Below, piece by piece: positions 52,101 through 61,630 of a stretch of DNA of 64,000 bases (the first letter of the stretch is position 1; each line of letters starts with the position of its first letter). The translations under genes and the position numbers were made by a program. Source of the stretch: Oryzias latipes (lineage: Eukaryota; Chordata; Actinopteri; Beloniformes; Adrianichthyidae). Below the pieces are notes generated by a model, which saw nothing but the letters and a program-made list of their open reading frames with translations, ran no database searches and was not told the origin of the DNA. The DNA lies in the NCBI RefSeq assembly GCF_002234675.1, contig NC_019873.2, positions 6,659,158-6,723,157 on the forward strand, read 5' to 3'.

Positions 52101-55100
52101 AACTAGTAGGGTTTTCTGATAGTTATGCATAAGTTAAATGAACAATTTAGTATTTCAGATAATATTTAGCTTATCAGTGGGGAATGCACAGCGGCACAGT
52201 GGTTAGCAGTTCAAAATCTAGCTGGGACTTTTCTGTGAGGAATTTGCATGTTCTCTCCAGACATTTTTGGGATTCCTCCCACAGTCCAAAACCATGTTTT
52301 GTAGGCTAATGGGTGGCTCTAATTTGTCCCTTGGTTGGAAAATCAGTGTGTCCCTGCAACAGACTGGTGACCTGTTCAGGGTGTACACCGCCTTCACCCA
52401 GCTCCAGCAACCCCCTGATTGATGGATTTATCTTTTCTTCATTGCACTACAGTAAGAAAAAGTTAATTGGTTTAATCACTGAGGTCCATAATGAATAAAG
52501 ATTTGGGTTTAGTGCAAACAGATCATGTTTCAGTTACAGCATATGAGCTATTGTCATCTTGGAACAACCTTGACCAAAACTTGAGGTATAGTGGTCTGTA
52601 TTGAACACAAGAGTACCTTGGTAGATAGTCATGAGTTACATTAACTTGAGAAACTGTCCTGCAGATGGAGGCTGCAGGACAATTTAGATTCATTAATTAA
52701 CCTCTGAAGCTTGATTTTCAATTGTAGGAGGAAACCAGAGTGGCCGGTGAAAACCCATGAGCGCTTGAGAACATGCAAACTCCACACAGTAAGGACCCAG
52801 TCAAAATTCGAACCAGATTCTTCCTGCTGTGGGGCAAGATAACCACTACCCCACGGTGCTGCTCATATATCCTGTTTCAAACTCTTTAATCTTTATAATA
52901 GGCTAAACAGATAGAGGAAAGAAAGACTGAAAGAAAAGGACACACTCTTAACATTCTGCTTTGTGAATAATAAATGAACAACCAACCATCCTTAGACAAG
53001 ACTCTGCACTCCATGCTGTTTTTTGGACAGGAACAGGAATAGGACCCTGGTAGGTTTGTACAGACTGACATTCCAGGACATGGTGAGAATAAAGTACATT
53101 CATCCAAATCCACACATCCATCTTTCCCACGACCATTGTCTTTGGTGGGAATCCAGCCATGATTACACAAGCATTTGAAGTCCCCTACATTGTTGATGCA
53201 GGTTGCAGCAGAGTGGCACCGTCCATTTGCTTGCTGGCATTCGTCCATGTCTGTGCACAGTGGCCCGACACTTATGAAGCCTGGTTTGCATACACACACA
53301 AATGACCCTGGGGTGTTTTGACATTCAGCGGCGAGGTGGCATGGGTTGGTCAGAGCAACACATTCATTCACATCTTCGCAGGAGGAACCATTTCCAGCAA
53401 ACCCCAGACGACAGTGACATGAAAAGGAACCAGGGGTGTTCCAGCAGTATGCCAATGGGCTGCAAGATGAATTCCCACATTCATTGACATCCACACATGC
53501 CTCATTTTCTTCATGAAACCCTAATTGACAAGAGCAATTGTACTCTCCTGGCAAGTTTGTGCAGACTTGATCACTGCGGCAAGTGGTGTCGTTCTTACAT
53601 TCATTTATATCCTCACAGCCAGAGCTAACAAGTTCATAACCAGGATCACATACACACCGGAAAGACCCCTCTGTGTTGTGACACAATGAGTGCTTTGGGC
53701 ATGGACTACCAACCTGACACTCGTTCTCATCCTGACACTCGCTACCATGCCGTCTAAAGCCTTCACTGCAGAAGCAATGAAAAGAGCCTATGGTGTTGAA
53801 ACATACTGAATTGGGTTGGCACACTGAAGAGTTAGAGGAATCCAGGCATTCATCTATGTCCACACACTCTGTCCCATTACTCCTGAACCCTTCAAAACAT
53901 TTGCAATAGTATGAGCCTGCTACATTTAAACATGACCCATTGTTGCAAAGCTCTTCCTGTTGTTTATCAATACATTCATCAATGTCCAAACACAAGTCAC
54001 CAGTGCTCGCAAATCCTATATCACAAAGACACTGGTAGCTGCCATTTGTGTTTACACATGTGCTTTTCTCAGGGCAGGTGGTGTTGTAAGTACATTCATT
54101 GATATCACTACATACAGTGCCACTGGCTTGGTAACCTTCCCAGCACTCACAAATAGAATATCCAATTTTGTTAATGCAGTTGGAAAAATTAGGACATTGG
54201 ATTAGACCCAGAAAGCACTCATTAATGTCCAAACACAGTGAGCCATTCTCTGAGAACCCTTGGTCACACAAACAGTTGTAGCTCCCCTCTAGGTTTCGAC
54301 AGGTACTGTTGTCAGGGCAGATGAAGCTCCTGTTTGTGCATTCATCTATGTCTTCACAGAGTGTCCCATTGCTTTGAAAACCTTCCCAACAGGTGCAGAT
54401 ATAAGAGCCATTTGTGTTGAAGCAGTGGGAAAAGGAAGGACAGGCATGACCCTGGGATTGGTCACATTCATTTACATCCCAGCAGTCCGTGCCATTTCCT
54501 TCATAGCCTTTCGGACATTGACAGAAGTAGGAACCGTGGAAAACCAAACATTCAGCAAGTGGGTGACAGTTGGTACTTGAATTCATGCAGGTGTCTTCGT
54601 CCACACATGTGCCCTTTTCATAAACTCTCCCTATGACACAAGAACAGTTGTAGGAACCAGGAATGTTGTTGCAGGTCATGTTCCTTTCACAAGCCGTGGA
54701 CAGCTCGCATTCATTGACATCATCACAAACAAAGCCATCCCCTTGGTATCCATCTTTGCACTGGCAGAAATAGGACCCATTAGTGTTGACGCATAGAGCC
54801 AGAGAGCTGCAGTTGTTTCGCAGGGTAGAGTTCTGATTGCATTCATTCACATCCTGGCAGTCATAACCATTGCCTTCCGTGCCATGTGGGCAAGCACAGG
54901 AGAAAGATCCAGGCGTGTTAGTGCAGATGGCAACTGGATGGCAGCCTCCATTTTGGACTTGGCACTCATCAAAGTCTATAATTTATCCAAAATGGGAAAA
55001 TGTCAGGATACAGCTCCAAAAGGTGCTAAAAAGGCTCACAGGAGAATCAATTTACAATGACCAAAAACAAAGCAGATGAAATTGTCAAACTGGAATCTAA

Positions 55101-58100
55101 AACTCACCTGTGCAATTTTTTCCATCCCCCGTGAAACCACTTAGGCAGAAGCAGGAATAACTGCCTCGAGTATTTACACACTGGGCATATTTGCTGCACT
55201 GTTGCTGTCCAGTGTCACACTCATTCACATCTAAAATCACAGAAGACACAGGTGTTGTTAAGAGAAAAACAGGGAAGTTATCGAGTTACCATCCGAGCTG
55301 ATCTATCATTATAGCTAAAGGTTCTTTGATGATTGGCAGAGTCACCTATCATCGATGAACTTGACTTCAGAAGTCCTTTCATATGAATCTATTATTTGGT
55401 GCCTTGGAAAACATTGCAAACATGTCCCAATAGTAGCAGTTGTGATCACCCATTTGCTTCTAGTATTGTGAATGTAAATACATTTTACAATACATTTTAC
55501 ATCGGAGAAACAATGATAATATGCATAACTGGTAAATACTTTACCAATGCAGTGTGATCCATTGAGAGTGTAGCCTGTCTTGCAGTCACAGGAAAATGAC
55601 CCTGGGAGGTTTGTGCACTTGGTGTCATTTTGTGGACAAATATTATCCATCTGGCATTCATCTATGTCAGAGCAAGTCAATCCATTACCGTTGAAGCCCA
55701 GGTCACAGACACACTGATATCCAGAAGCTGAACCATGGCACAAACCCTTGGTATCACAAGCAGGATTACACAGTTGAGGTGGAGGCTCACAGCTATTATT
55801 TAAGGCTATGGTTCCATTTAAACATGAGCAAACAAATGAACCAGGAGAATTTATGCATTTTGAAAAAGAAGGGCAGGTGGTGTTGGAGAGGGAACATTCA
55901 TCCACATCCTGACATGTGAAGCCATCACCGGTAAATCCAAACTGACAAGAGCAGATGAAGCCTCCAATTAGGTTGGTGCATAAAGCTCTTGAGTGGCATA
56001 TGTTGCTTATTTTACATTCATCTATATCCATGCAGTAGCTGCCATTTCCTGTGAACTCTCGCTTACATGTGCAAGAATATGAACCAATGGTGTTGAGGCA
56101 TGTGGCGTTGGGATGGCAGGGTTTGTTTTTACATTCATCCATATCAACACAAGCCATGTTGCTAGCAGGGCGATAGTACCCCACCTGGCAAGGGCAATTG
56201 TATGAACCATCTGTGTTTTTGCATTCTTCATTCACACCACATGGATTATTCCTGGTCTCACACTCATTTATGTCCTGGCAAAGGGTCTTGTTAATCAAAA
56301 GAAAGCCTAGAGGGCACTGGCAGATGAATGAACCCTGACTGTTGACACATGTTGCTTTGTTGCTGCAACCTCCATTTTCTACTAAACACTCGTTTATATC
56401 ATTGCACTGAGACATCCCATTTCCAGTATAACCCACTTTACAAGGACAGCTGTAAGAGCCAGGTAGGTTAGTGCAAATGGAATTGAAATGGCACAGTGAA
56501 GGTGTTGAGCATTCATCTACATCCTCACAGACTGAGCCATTTCCTAAGAAGCCTTTTAAGCACTGGCAAGTATAGGACCCAGGAGAATTTGTGCAATTTG
56601 CATTAGAACTACAGATTTTTGCCTCACACTCGTTAATGTCAATGCAATTAGTGCCACTGAAGTTGTAGCCCTTGCCACAGTCACAATAATAGGACCCATC
56701 AGTGTTGACACAAGTAGTAACAGAGGGGCAGATGTTTGGTTGAGCACACTCGTTAATGTCGTCGCACTTTCGTCCTTCTCCAACAAAACCTTCCCGACAA
56801 GCGCACTCATAACTTCCCATTCGATTGATGCAAATAGCTTTTGGGTCACATTCATTGCGTTGATTGCATTCATTGATGTCTACACATACCAGGCCATTAC
56901 CCACAAATCCACTATTGCATGTGCACTTGTATGAGCCAAGGCTGTTTTCACATTTCGCAAATGGGCTGCAGATATTTCTTGCACACTCATCGACATCAAC
57001 ACAACTCTGTCCGCTAGTTTCATAGCCACTCCTGCATGAGCAGCGGTAGGTGCCAGGCAAGTTAACGCAGCCTGTTGAGCCCGGCAGGGAAGAACACACG
57101 CTGGGATTTTCTGAGCATTCATCAACGTCCATACAAAGGTAGTTTCCATTGCCCTTGAAACCAGCATTGCAGTTGCATACATAAGACCCTGGATTGTTGT
57201 TGCAGGTCGCATTCCAGTGGCAAATGCTTTGTCTTGAGCATTCATCATTATCTGTACACTGGAAGCCATCGCCCTGAAATCCACTTTTGCACTCACACCT
57301 TCGTCCTCCTTCAAAATTAGTACAGATGGCATCAGGGTGACAACCCCCATTATCCTTGAGGCATTCGTTAATATCCTGGCAGTCCTTTCCGTCCCCTGTG
57401 TATCCATCGAGGCAAATGCAGTTGAAGCTGCCTAGGGTGTTGATGCAGCTGGCCTTCGAGCCACATTTGTCGAGTTGACTGGCACATTCATCCATATCGT
57501 CGCACTGCACGCCATCACCCTGGTAACCCATCTTGCACACACAGATGAAGCTGCTTTGGATCTTTATGCAATCAGCCTCAGAGCTACATTTGCTGCCTAC
57601 TGCTTCACATTCCTTTGGATCAACTGGGAAAAGGATGAGAAAAAGGCATAGCACTCATTACACAAAATTTTATATTCCTCAATTAACTGGAGCAAGACCA
57701 TTCTTAAACCTGTTGTCTAAGATTTGTGCAGACATTGGGTGTGTTACTGAGCATCCCAGTCAATTACAGATTTTTCGAGGAACCCGTTTTTAAAGCTTTA
57801 AAACCCAGGTGGGTTTCTCCCAATGAAACCTGGTTCCTTGAAGAAGACATTTGAATGCCTCTTGGTGTATGTCAATAACTCTAAAGTGGTTCATCAGAAG
57901 TGACATACCTGCACTGCTGTTTTCCATCAGCACAGTAACAGTCAACAGCCAAAAGAAAATGAATCTGTGAAGGCAAAGAAAGGACTAAATTAGAGGTTCC
58001 TCAGCTCACTAAAACATTTCAGGAGAACATCTTTTCCAAAAACAATTTATATTGTTTGTCTTTTAAAATTTAATAATTTTTTTACTGTTACTTTAAACGA

Positions 58101-60359
58101 AGCAGAGGTCTATTTGCATCAGAACTTATTTAGACCCACTACAATCATCTTTTAATCTATTGTACATATATTCCCAGAGGTTTTTAAAATATATATATAA
58201 TGATGAGGTTTTTAAGCCAAAATAAAAACAAAAAAAAACTGTCTGAAATTCACCTCTGAGTTGTGGGTGTTACTGGTGGCAGTTATATTACCAGTGCAAC
58301 TAAAATGGCTGGCAAATTTGTAGCTATCCAGTTATACATTTTGATCCAGATTCCAGCTCAGACAAAGAAAACAGAGACGTACGTAGATGTATTCTTCTGC
58401 AAGTGGATGCATCAAAATGAAGCGGAGCAGGGAGCTTTTGGCCCTAATTTGTACATCACATACATTATCTTTTGCAAACAACATTTTATCATCTGCTCCT
58501 GATTCACGACAATTTCAGTATAAAAGCACACACACCCTTAAAAATGCAATTTTAAGTCTAATCTTCTTAATATTTCTCCTCCATAATCAAAAGAAATGCA
58601 ACAAAAAAATGTTACAAATACCAAAAACATGATTTTCATCGGAGTGGGTGTATAAAATCTATTTAATAGTGCATTCATTAATGGGCTTTCATTTTCCCAT
58701 CAATTTGATGGTGTTCATGCTTTACTCTGGATGACAGGTTACACTTTTAGAAGTTTTAAGACTTTAGGAATAAAGAAAAAATGTGCAAAAAATCAATGAA
58801 TTGTCTTTAAAAAATGAGAGCTGCTTGAAAGCAGTTGGCATGGCTTCCGAGATGGCTGCTGCTGCTTGTCGCTGCTAAACGGCCCCTACTACAATCCTAC
58901 TAATATCCATAAGATCCACTGGAATCTGATCTAAAGCTTTTTTAGTGCTGAATCTACAAACTTCGAAAATACCTAAAGGGTATTGCGAGCTAAATTAATT
59001 CCAAGGCCTATTAAGCCTTATTGGGCTCAACAGCTATGCATTGAGCTACTAAGAAAATCAAAAAAATTAAGAGTTTATGTGAGCGAAAGTTTTACAAAAA
59101 AATGCAGAAATAGCTAAATGGGCTCGACTGCTAAAGAAGCAAAACAAAATGCAAAACAAAAACGGAGCCTGCATCAGTGTGTGAATGGATAAATGGGACT
59201 GTGACTGTAAATCACCTTGGGCCTTCTAGGAAGGCTGTAAAGGGCTATATAAGTATACACAATTAAACCGTGACTGCAGTTTTTGTTTCACTGTCATCTT
59301 TTTGTCTGAAGACACTTTTCAACTACAGGACACATGTACTTTAAAGTTTCGGCCATTCATTTAACACCCTAAAGCAGCTGTAGTTAAAATAAAACAAAAC
59401 AAAAACCTTCAAAACGATGGTCTAATGTCTAACAAATGCTAGATTTATCCCATTTTAACTGAAAGTGGAGTCAGTTTTGTAGAGTTTTTTGGTTTAAGAA
59501 GAATGATCTCGATCAATATTAGTTTGGTTTTTGTATTATTTCAATTCCAGCTCTGGGGTTCTTATAAATCCTATGGACTGACGGATGCGCCGCAGAATCA
59601 ATCCAGAGCTCAAAGGCTCAGGGACAGAGGTGGGGTGACGCCTGCCTCCTTTGTCTTGGAGCAGCTGACCCAAAATAAATCGGCGGTTTCCCAAAACGAG
59701 AAAGATCGAGTTTTTCTCTGGGGACTGAGCTGGGAGCGAATGTATTCAAAGATTTCACCTGAAAAGAGCTCAATGTACAGCATGTAATACAATATGTTAT
59801 GTTATGAGGAATCACGCCATGTTATGAGAGCTACACAGTTCAGAAAACTGTATTTGCTCTTAGTATCTGTACTAGTCAAACAATATTTAAGAAGCTTTAT
59901 TGTTAAAATTCCTACATTATTGTACATTATATTGTTAACTTTTTACTTCCTTAAATTTTCACTTTTCAACATCTCTTGTTACCAGAGATGCTCCGCTCTC
60001 ACTGATTAACTCACATAGATGCCGTAATGATCCCTTCATGCTTTTACGTCTCTAACTTTCAAAGTAAACATTACATATCAGAGAATATGCTAAAGCTATG
60101 CTGCGTAGATCCAAACACATTCACATCTGATTTAATTTGGCTGATTGCACAGCTATTCATCAGAAAAGGAGGGGAAATTTCCATTTACTTGTTTTTAAAT
60201 TGTTTTTTTTTCATCTCTGACTGTCTTTCATAAAAAAACAGTCTCAAAAAAAGAAAGAAATGACGAAAGCCGATGTAAGATAAAGAGAATAAAGTGAAAA
60301 CGTAGCACAGGTTAAAGCAGAACTAAACCTAAAGCAGAGAAGTTTTGTACTCGCCTCAT
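40059..60359 (-). CDS. Mucin-4-related EGF-rich transmembrane protein, whole gene
   Basis: Twenty-five coding exons keep one frame and total 7653 bp (about 2550 residues): 60355-60359, 57909-57964, 55545-57623, 55108-55230, 52987-54975, 51216-51349, 50869-51036, 50543-50722, 49573-49617, 48874-49462, 48607-48756, 48296-48513, 48115-48190, 47701-47991, 46446-46682, 46219-46371, 45864-46045, 44475-44667, 44267-44386, 44055-44174, 42517-42537, 42372-42433, 42105-42297, 41857-41985 and 40059-40198. Order: signal peptide, 34 EGF domains, NIDO, AMOP, vWD-like region, a beta-sandwich-like segment, EGF modules, an uncharacterised module, a last EGF and one membrane span. NIDO-AMOP-vWD followed by EGF and a membrane span is the MUC4 arrangement, but the N-terminus here is an EGF array instead of a mucin domain. 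A cell-surface adhesion or protective-layer role on epithelia is inferred. I know no gene symbol for it. The weakest boundaries are exon 1, the donor at 52986 and the 3' end. Confidence 0.85.
40535..41270. repeat. Unclassified teleost interspersed repeat in the last intron
   Basis: Motifs such as GGAAGTCAGTGGAGCTGCTG, GAGTTCTGGACCAGTTGAAG and CGTGTCATCAGCATAGCAGT recur widely in fish introns in my recollection. The family name is not certain and there is no coding frame. Confidence 0.4.
41462..41617 (-). mobile_element. piggyBac-like MITE, copy 11 (truncated)
   Basis: GTAA then CCCTTGTGCTATCC; homology ends after CACCTTTGTC, so the right end is missing. It lies in the intron before the membrane-span exon. 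Confidence 0.7.
41857..42537 (-). CDS. Membrane-proximal module and last EGF (four exons)
   Basis: Exons 42517-42537 (a 21-bp micro-exon, GDSSNPP), 42372-42433 ([20 protein letters not shown]), 42105-42297 ([20 protein letters not shown] and [20 protein letters not shown]) and 41857-41985 ([18 protein letters not shown], then [16 protein letters not shown]). The module between the EGFs sits where SEA-like modules occur in membrane mucins, but I cannot assign it to SEA by eye. All four exons keep frame. Confidence 0.8.
42760..43290 (+). repeat. Acidic-peptide repeat, copy B (intronic)
   Basis: Homologous to 45110-45680. The + strand frame retains [20 protein letters not shown]. It lies in the intron between exons 42517-42537 and 44055-44174. 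Confidence 0.55.
44055..44667 (-). CDS. Juxtamembrane EGF modules (three exons)
   Basis: Exons 44475-44667, 44267-44386 and 44055-44174. They contain [20 protein letters not shown] (completing the preceding EGF), a Cys-rich [17 protein letters not shown] motif, [16 protein letters not shown] with [12 protein letters not shown], and [18 protein letters not shown] with [10 protein letters not shown]. The last has the calcium-binding start. Phases are 0-1, 1-1 and 1-1. Confidence 0.85.
45110..45680 (+). repeat. Acidic-peptide repeat, copy C (intronic, best preserved)
   Basis: From TCACTCCGGTCATCTTTTGA to ACAAGAACATGTTAAAAAC. A 116-codon + strand frame includes [20 protein letters not shown] and LQAVASEW. 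It lies in the intron between exons 44475-44667 and 45864-46045. Confidence 0.6.
45864..46682 (-). CDS. Post-vWD region of the mucin-4-like gene (three exons)
   Basis: Exons 46446-46682, 46219-46371 and 45864-46045. The first encodes a helical-looking Cys-containing stretch ([20 protein letters not shown]). The second is Ig/cadherin-like ([20 protein letters not shown], then [18 protein letters not shown]). The third is strand-rich ([17 protein letters not shown]) and ends in the start of an EGF motif, [11 protein letters not shown]. All splice phases agree. Confidence 0.82.
46900..47420. repeat. Decayed interspersed repeats in an intron
   Basis: GTGGTGGAGCTAGAACAATT and GGGTGCTGCCCCCCTTTGAC look like the ends of a degraded element. 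The T-rich part at 47180-47420 resembles 690-870 in reverse orientation. Confidence 0.3.
47701..48756 (-). CDS. AMOP end and von Willebrand D-like region (four exons)
   Basis: Exons 48607-48756, 48296-48513, 48115-48190 and 47701-47991. AMOP closes with [20 protein letters not shown] and DRCQGYGW. The vWD-like module begins [20 protein letters not shown] and continues through [18 protein letters not shown] to [20 protein letters not shown] and DVHQFGLSC. The usual G-D-P-H at the domain start, the proteolysis site in MUC4, is G-S-L-H here. Confidence 0.87.
48874..51349 (-). CDS. NIDO domain and start of AMOP (five exons)
   Basis: Exons 51216-51349, 50869-51036, 50543-50722, 49573-49617 and 48874-49462. 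The NIDO (nidogen extracellular) domain starts [15 protein letters not shown] and contains [33 protein letters not shown] and [20 protein letters not shown]. It runs into [29 protein letters not shown] and [20 protein letters not shown] of the AMOP domain. NIDO and AMOP occur together in MUC4 and related adhesion proteins. The middle introns hold repeat insertions but splice signals are intact. Confidence 0.88.
49665..49818 (+). mobile_element. piggyBac-like MITE, copy 12 (interrupted)
   Basis: CCCTTGTGCTATCTTAGATG through TTCAGAGCACTGTCTAGTG matches copy 1, then is cut by the hAT-like element at 49819. The remainder is not recognisable on the far side. Confidence 0.7.
49819..50334. mobile_element. 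hAT-like non-autonomous element, copy 2 (nested)
   Basis: Same family as 36614-37203: CAGTGTTTTCAACC at the left and AAAAACACTG at the right, with inner CGCGGCACACCG and GTGTGCCTTGGC. It is inserted in a piggyBac-like MITE. The flanks GTCTAGTG and TCCTAGAA match only partly as a target duplication. Confidence 0.75.
50335..50470 (-). repeat. Acidic-peptide repeat, 5' fragment E
   Basis: CAGATCAAAAGATGATCAGA and neighbouring sequence are the reverse complement of the beginning of the repeat at 45110-45680. The fragment lacks the peptide-like part. Confidence 0.4.
51550..52160. other. Intronic sequence with a 69-codon open frame
   Basis: AT-rich. The + strand frame at 51796-52005 ([19 protein letters not shown], then [18 protein letters not shown]) looks protein-like and could be a retroelement fragment, but no family is recognised. 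Confidence 0.3.
52186..52415 (+). repeat. tRNA-derived SINE (intronic)
   Basis: AGCGGCACAGTGGTTAGCAG, then TTTGCATGTTCTCTCCAG, TCCTCCCACAGTCCAAAACC and GACCTGTTCAGGGTGTACAC. The family of 8250-8575, + orientation, in the intron before the NIDO exons. Confidence 0.7.
52690..52862 (-). repeat. tRNA-derived SINE fragment (intronic)
   Basis: On the - strand GCACCGTGGGGTAGTGGTTA, then GGTTCGAATTTTGACTGGGT and TGTGTGGAGTTTGCATGTTC. Opposite orientation to the SINE at 52186. Confidence 0.7.
52987..54975 (-). CDS. Giant exon: EGF domains 19-34 of the mucin-4-like protein
   Basis: A second uninterrupted array of 1989 bp, phase 1-1. It starts [17 protein letters not shown] and holds 16 EGF modules, most with the calcium-binding start DxxEC. 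Module 22 starts DEDTC, module 33 has a longer last loop ([11 protein letters not shown]), and the last module runs into [10 protein letters not shown]. The donor is the weakest of the gene (GATG/GTTGGT); it is chosen because it alone preserves frame into the NIDO exon. Confidence 0.9.
55108..55230 (-). CDS. Single-EGF exon (domain 18)
   Basis: A conventional 123-bp, phase 1-1 exon: [18 protein letters not shown] then [19 protein letters not shown]. It is bounded by GT-AG sites and separates the two giant EGF exons. This is the ordinary one-module-per-exon layout. Confidence 0.92.
55545..57623 (-). CDS. Giant exon: EGF domains 1-17 of the mucin-4-like protein
   Basis: One uninterrupted 2079-bp exon, phase 1 at both ends, from acceptor CTTTTCCCAG to donor G/GTAAAG. 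It encodes 17 EGF-like modules of about 40 residues with six cysteines each. Most begin with the calcium-binding consensus D-[IVM]-[DN]-E-C and contain the Asn and aromatic positions, for example [15 protein letters not shown] and [15 protein letters not shown]. Module 1 begins DPKEC and module 16 begins PPPQLC, so these two lack the calcium consensus. N-glycosylation sequons (NAT, NGS, NTT) are frequent. Such arrays form calcium-stiffened rods in fibrillin- and nidogen-type proteins. Confidence 0.92.
57909..57964 (-). CDS. Signal-peptide exon of the mucin-4-like gene
   Basis: It follows the acceptor TTGCCTTCACAG and ends at CAG/GTATGT. It encodes [18 protein letters not shown], a hydrophobic core plus a small-residue cleavage site, joining to VDPKECE of the first EGF domain. 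Phases agree on the 3' side. Confidence 0.8.
57965..60354 (-). other. First intron of the mucin-4-like gene (predicted)
   Basis: About 2.4 kb. Contains acidic-peptide repeat copy D at 58130-58645 and a SINE/LINE-like segment near 59165-59265 (CACCTTGGGCCTTCTAGGAA, then GGCTATATAAGTATA). No other exon is recognised. Confidence 0.45.
58130..58645 (+). repeat. Acidic-peptide repeat, copy D (frame decayed)
   Basis: CAATCATCTTTTAATCTATT through CACCTCTGAGTTGTGG and CCAGATTCCAGCTCAGAC to ATGATTTTCATCGGAGTGGG. The acidic segment is present but its reading frame is broken. Confidence 0.55.
60355..60359 (-). CDS. Predicted first coding exon (start codon) of the mucin-4-like gene
   Basis: The ATG at 60357-60359 lies in good context (GGAACCATGAG) and is followed by AG and a GC-type donor, GCGAGT. 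Only this donor gives the two leftover bases needed by exon 2, producing [15 protein letters not shown]. The nearby GT donor (GAGTAC) would be out of frame and reach a stop in exon 3. In-frame ATG codons occur upstream and could extend the N-terminus. This exon is a prediction. Confidence 0.45.
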
Positions 60360-61630
60360 GGTTCCTCGACTCTTCATCCTCTCTGCCTCGGCAGGCAGAT
60401 GGAACCGTCGCCTCATCTGGATTTCTCTCATCCTGACTGATGAAGACTTTCTGTTTTACCATCACCCCAACCCACTGATGACAATGAGCAAACAGATCCA
60501 GCTCTGCCCTGACACATTAAACCTCTGGGAAGGGGAACACCCATATTCCCCGGGTTTTGTGTCACTCTGTGGACAATAAATGTCTCAGACCCCGAGGCCT
60601 ACGCGCTACATTTTTGACATGCAACGTTCCAGGATATCGTTCCTTTAGCTGTTCATCTGGGAATAATGCGGCTAAAAGTGGAGTATTGTTGTCAGACGTG
60701 TCCTTGAGGAGTATGCCGATAAGTCGCCGTATCATGAATGTTTATCTGTTTATTAGAAGAAAGCATGAAGCAGCTCCGTGAACAAACAAACTAAAAGAAT
60801 AAAAAGCCCCTAAAAAATACACAATTTTATCCAAAACGGACAAACTTTGTGAAAAGAAACACAAACTGCCATAAGCAAAGCTGACAGTAAATGTGATCTC
60901 TGTGCTGAAGCCTCAAAAAGGAAACAAAAACGTTGAAGAAAATGGTGTTTTTAACATGTTCTTGTGGCATTTTTCTGATGATGGAGGATTTATATGAAGA
61001 AAATTAAGAATGAAATACATTTCTTACAGTATTTCTTTATTCAAATGGCCGTGAATCAGGACCAGATGATAAAATGCCCTTGGAAAAAGCTTTTAGCTGT
61101 GAAATATATTGAGATATATATCAATGATCTGCATTTACATAACGTTAATACAGTAATGCTAAAAAAGAAGTAAAAAAAAGACATTTAAACTCTTCCCCAG
61201 TGTCTGGTGGTTCTCATTGCAGAGGCGTCTTTTTATCTTGACATTGTTGTGGTCAGTTTGAATTCTAACCTTGTTCAGTCGATGTTTAGTGACTCAAAAT
61301 AAATGTCTGTAAATTTGTGACGTTTTTCTGACAGTCATTTAACAGGAGAAATCTTGGATTTAAATAAAAAAAGAACTGGAAAGTCTTATTCAAAACAGAA
61401 ATGTCAAGCATAAATCCAAATGCTGTACTCATGTCTGTAATTTACAAAGTGTGCACATCTTTGTCTTTAAGCGTATGTTTCTTTTTGGCAGTTATCTTAC
61501 CCCATACATCAAAGAGGAGGTGAGAATGCTCAGAATGTTCTTTAGCACCACAGTGATCACTTTGTGTTCTTCACTGAGAACCCAGATGGACGTCAGGCTG
61601 CTGTTTTTTTCTGTCACTGTGTGATTAGGG
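60360..61630 (-). promoter_or_regulatory. Upstream flank of the mucin-4-like gene
   Basis: This should contain the 5' UTR and promoter if the exon-1 prediction holds. Several in-frame ATG codons lie just upstream (for example at 60375-60377 and 60414-60416). The stretch 60940-61090 matches the end of the acidic-peptide repeat family on the - strand. No clear TATA box is assigned. Confidence 0.3.

Noticed and set aside
56556..57407. Additional - strand frames of 105 and 175 codons
   Set aside because: They overlap the giant EGF exon in another frame. Their openness is a by-product of the repeated EGF codons.
60244..60465. 73-codon - strand frame around the predicted first exon (VFISQDERNPDEATVPSAC)
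   Set aside because: It is in a different frame from the signal-peptide reading and contains no recognisable motif.
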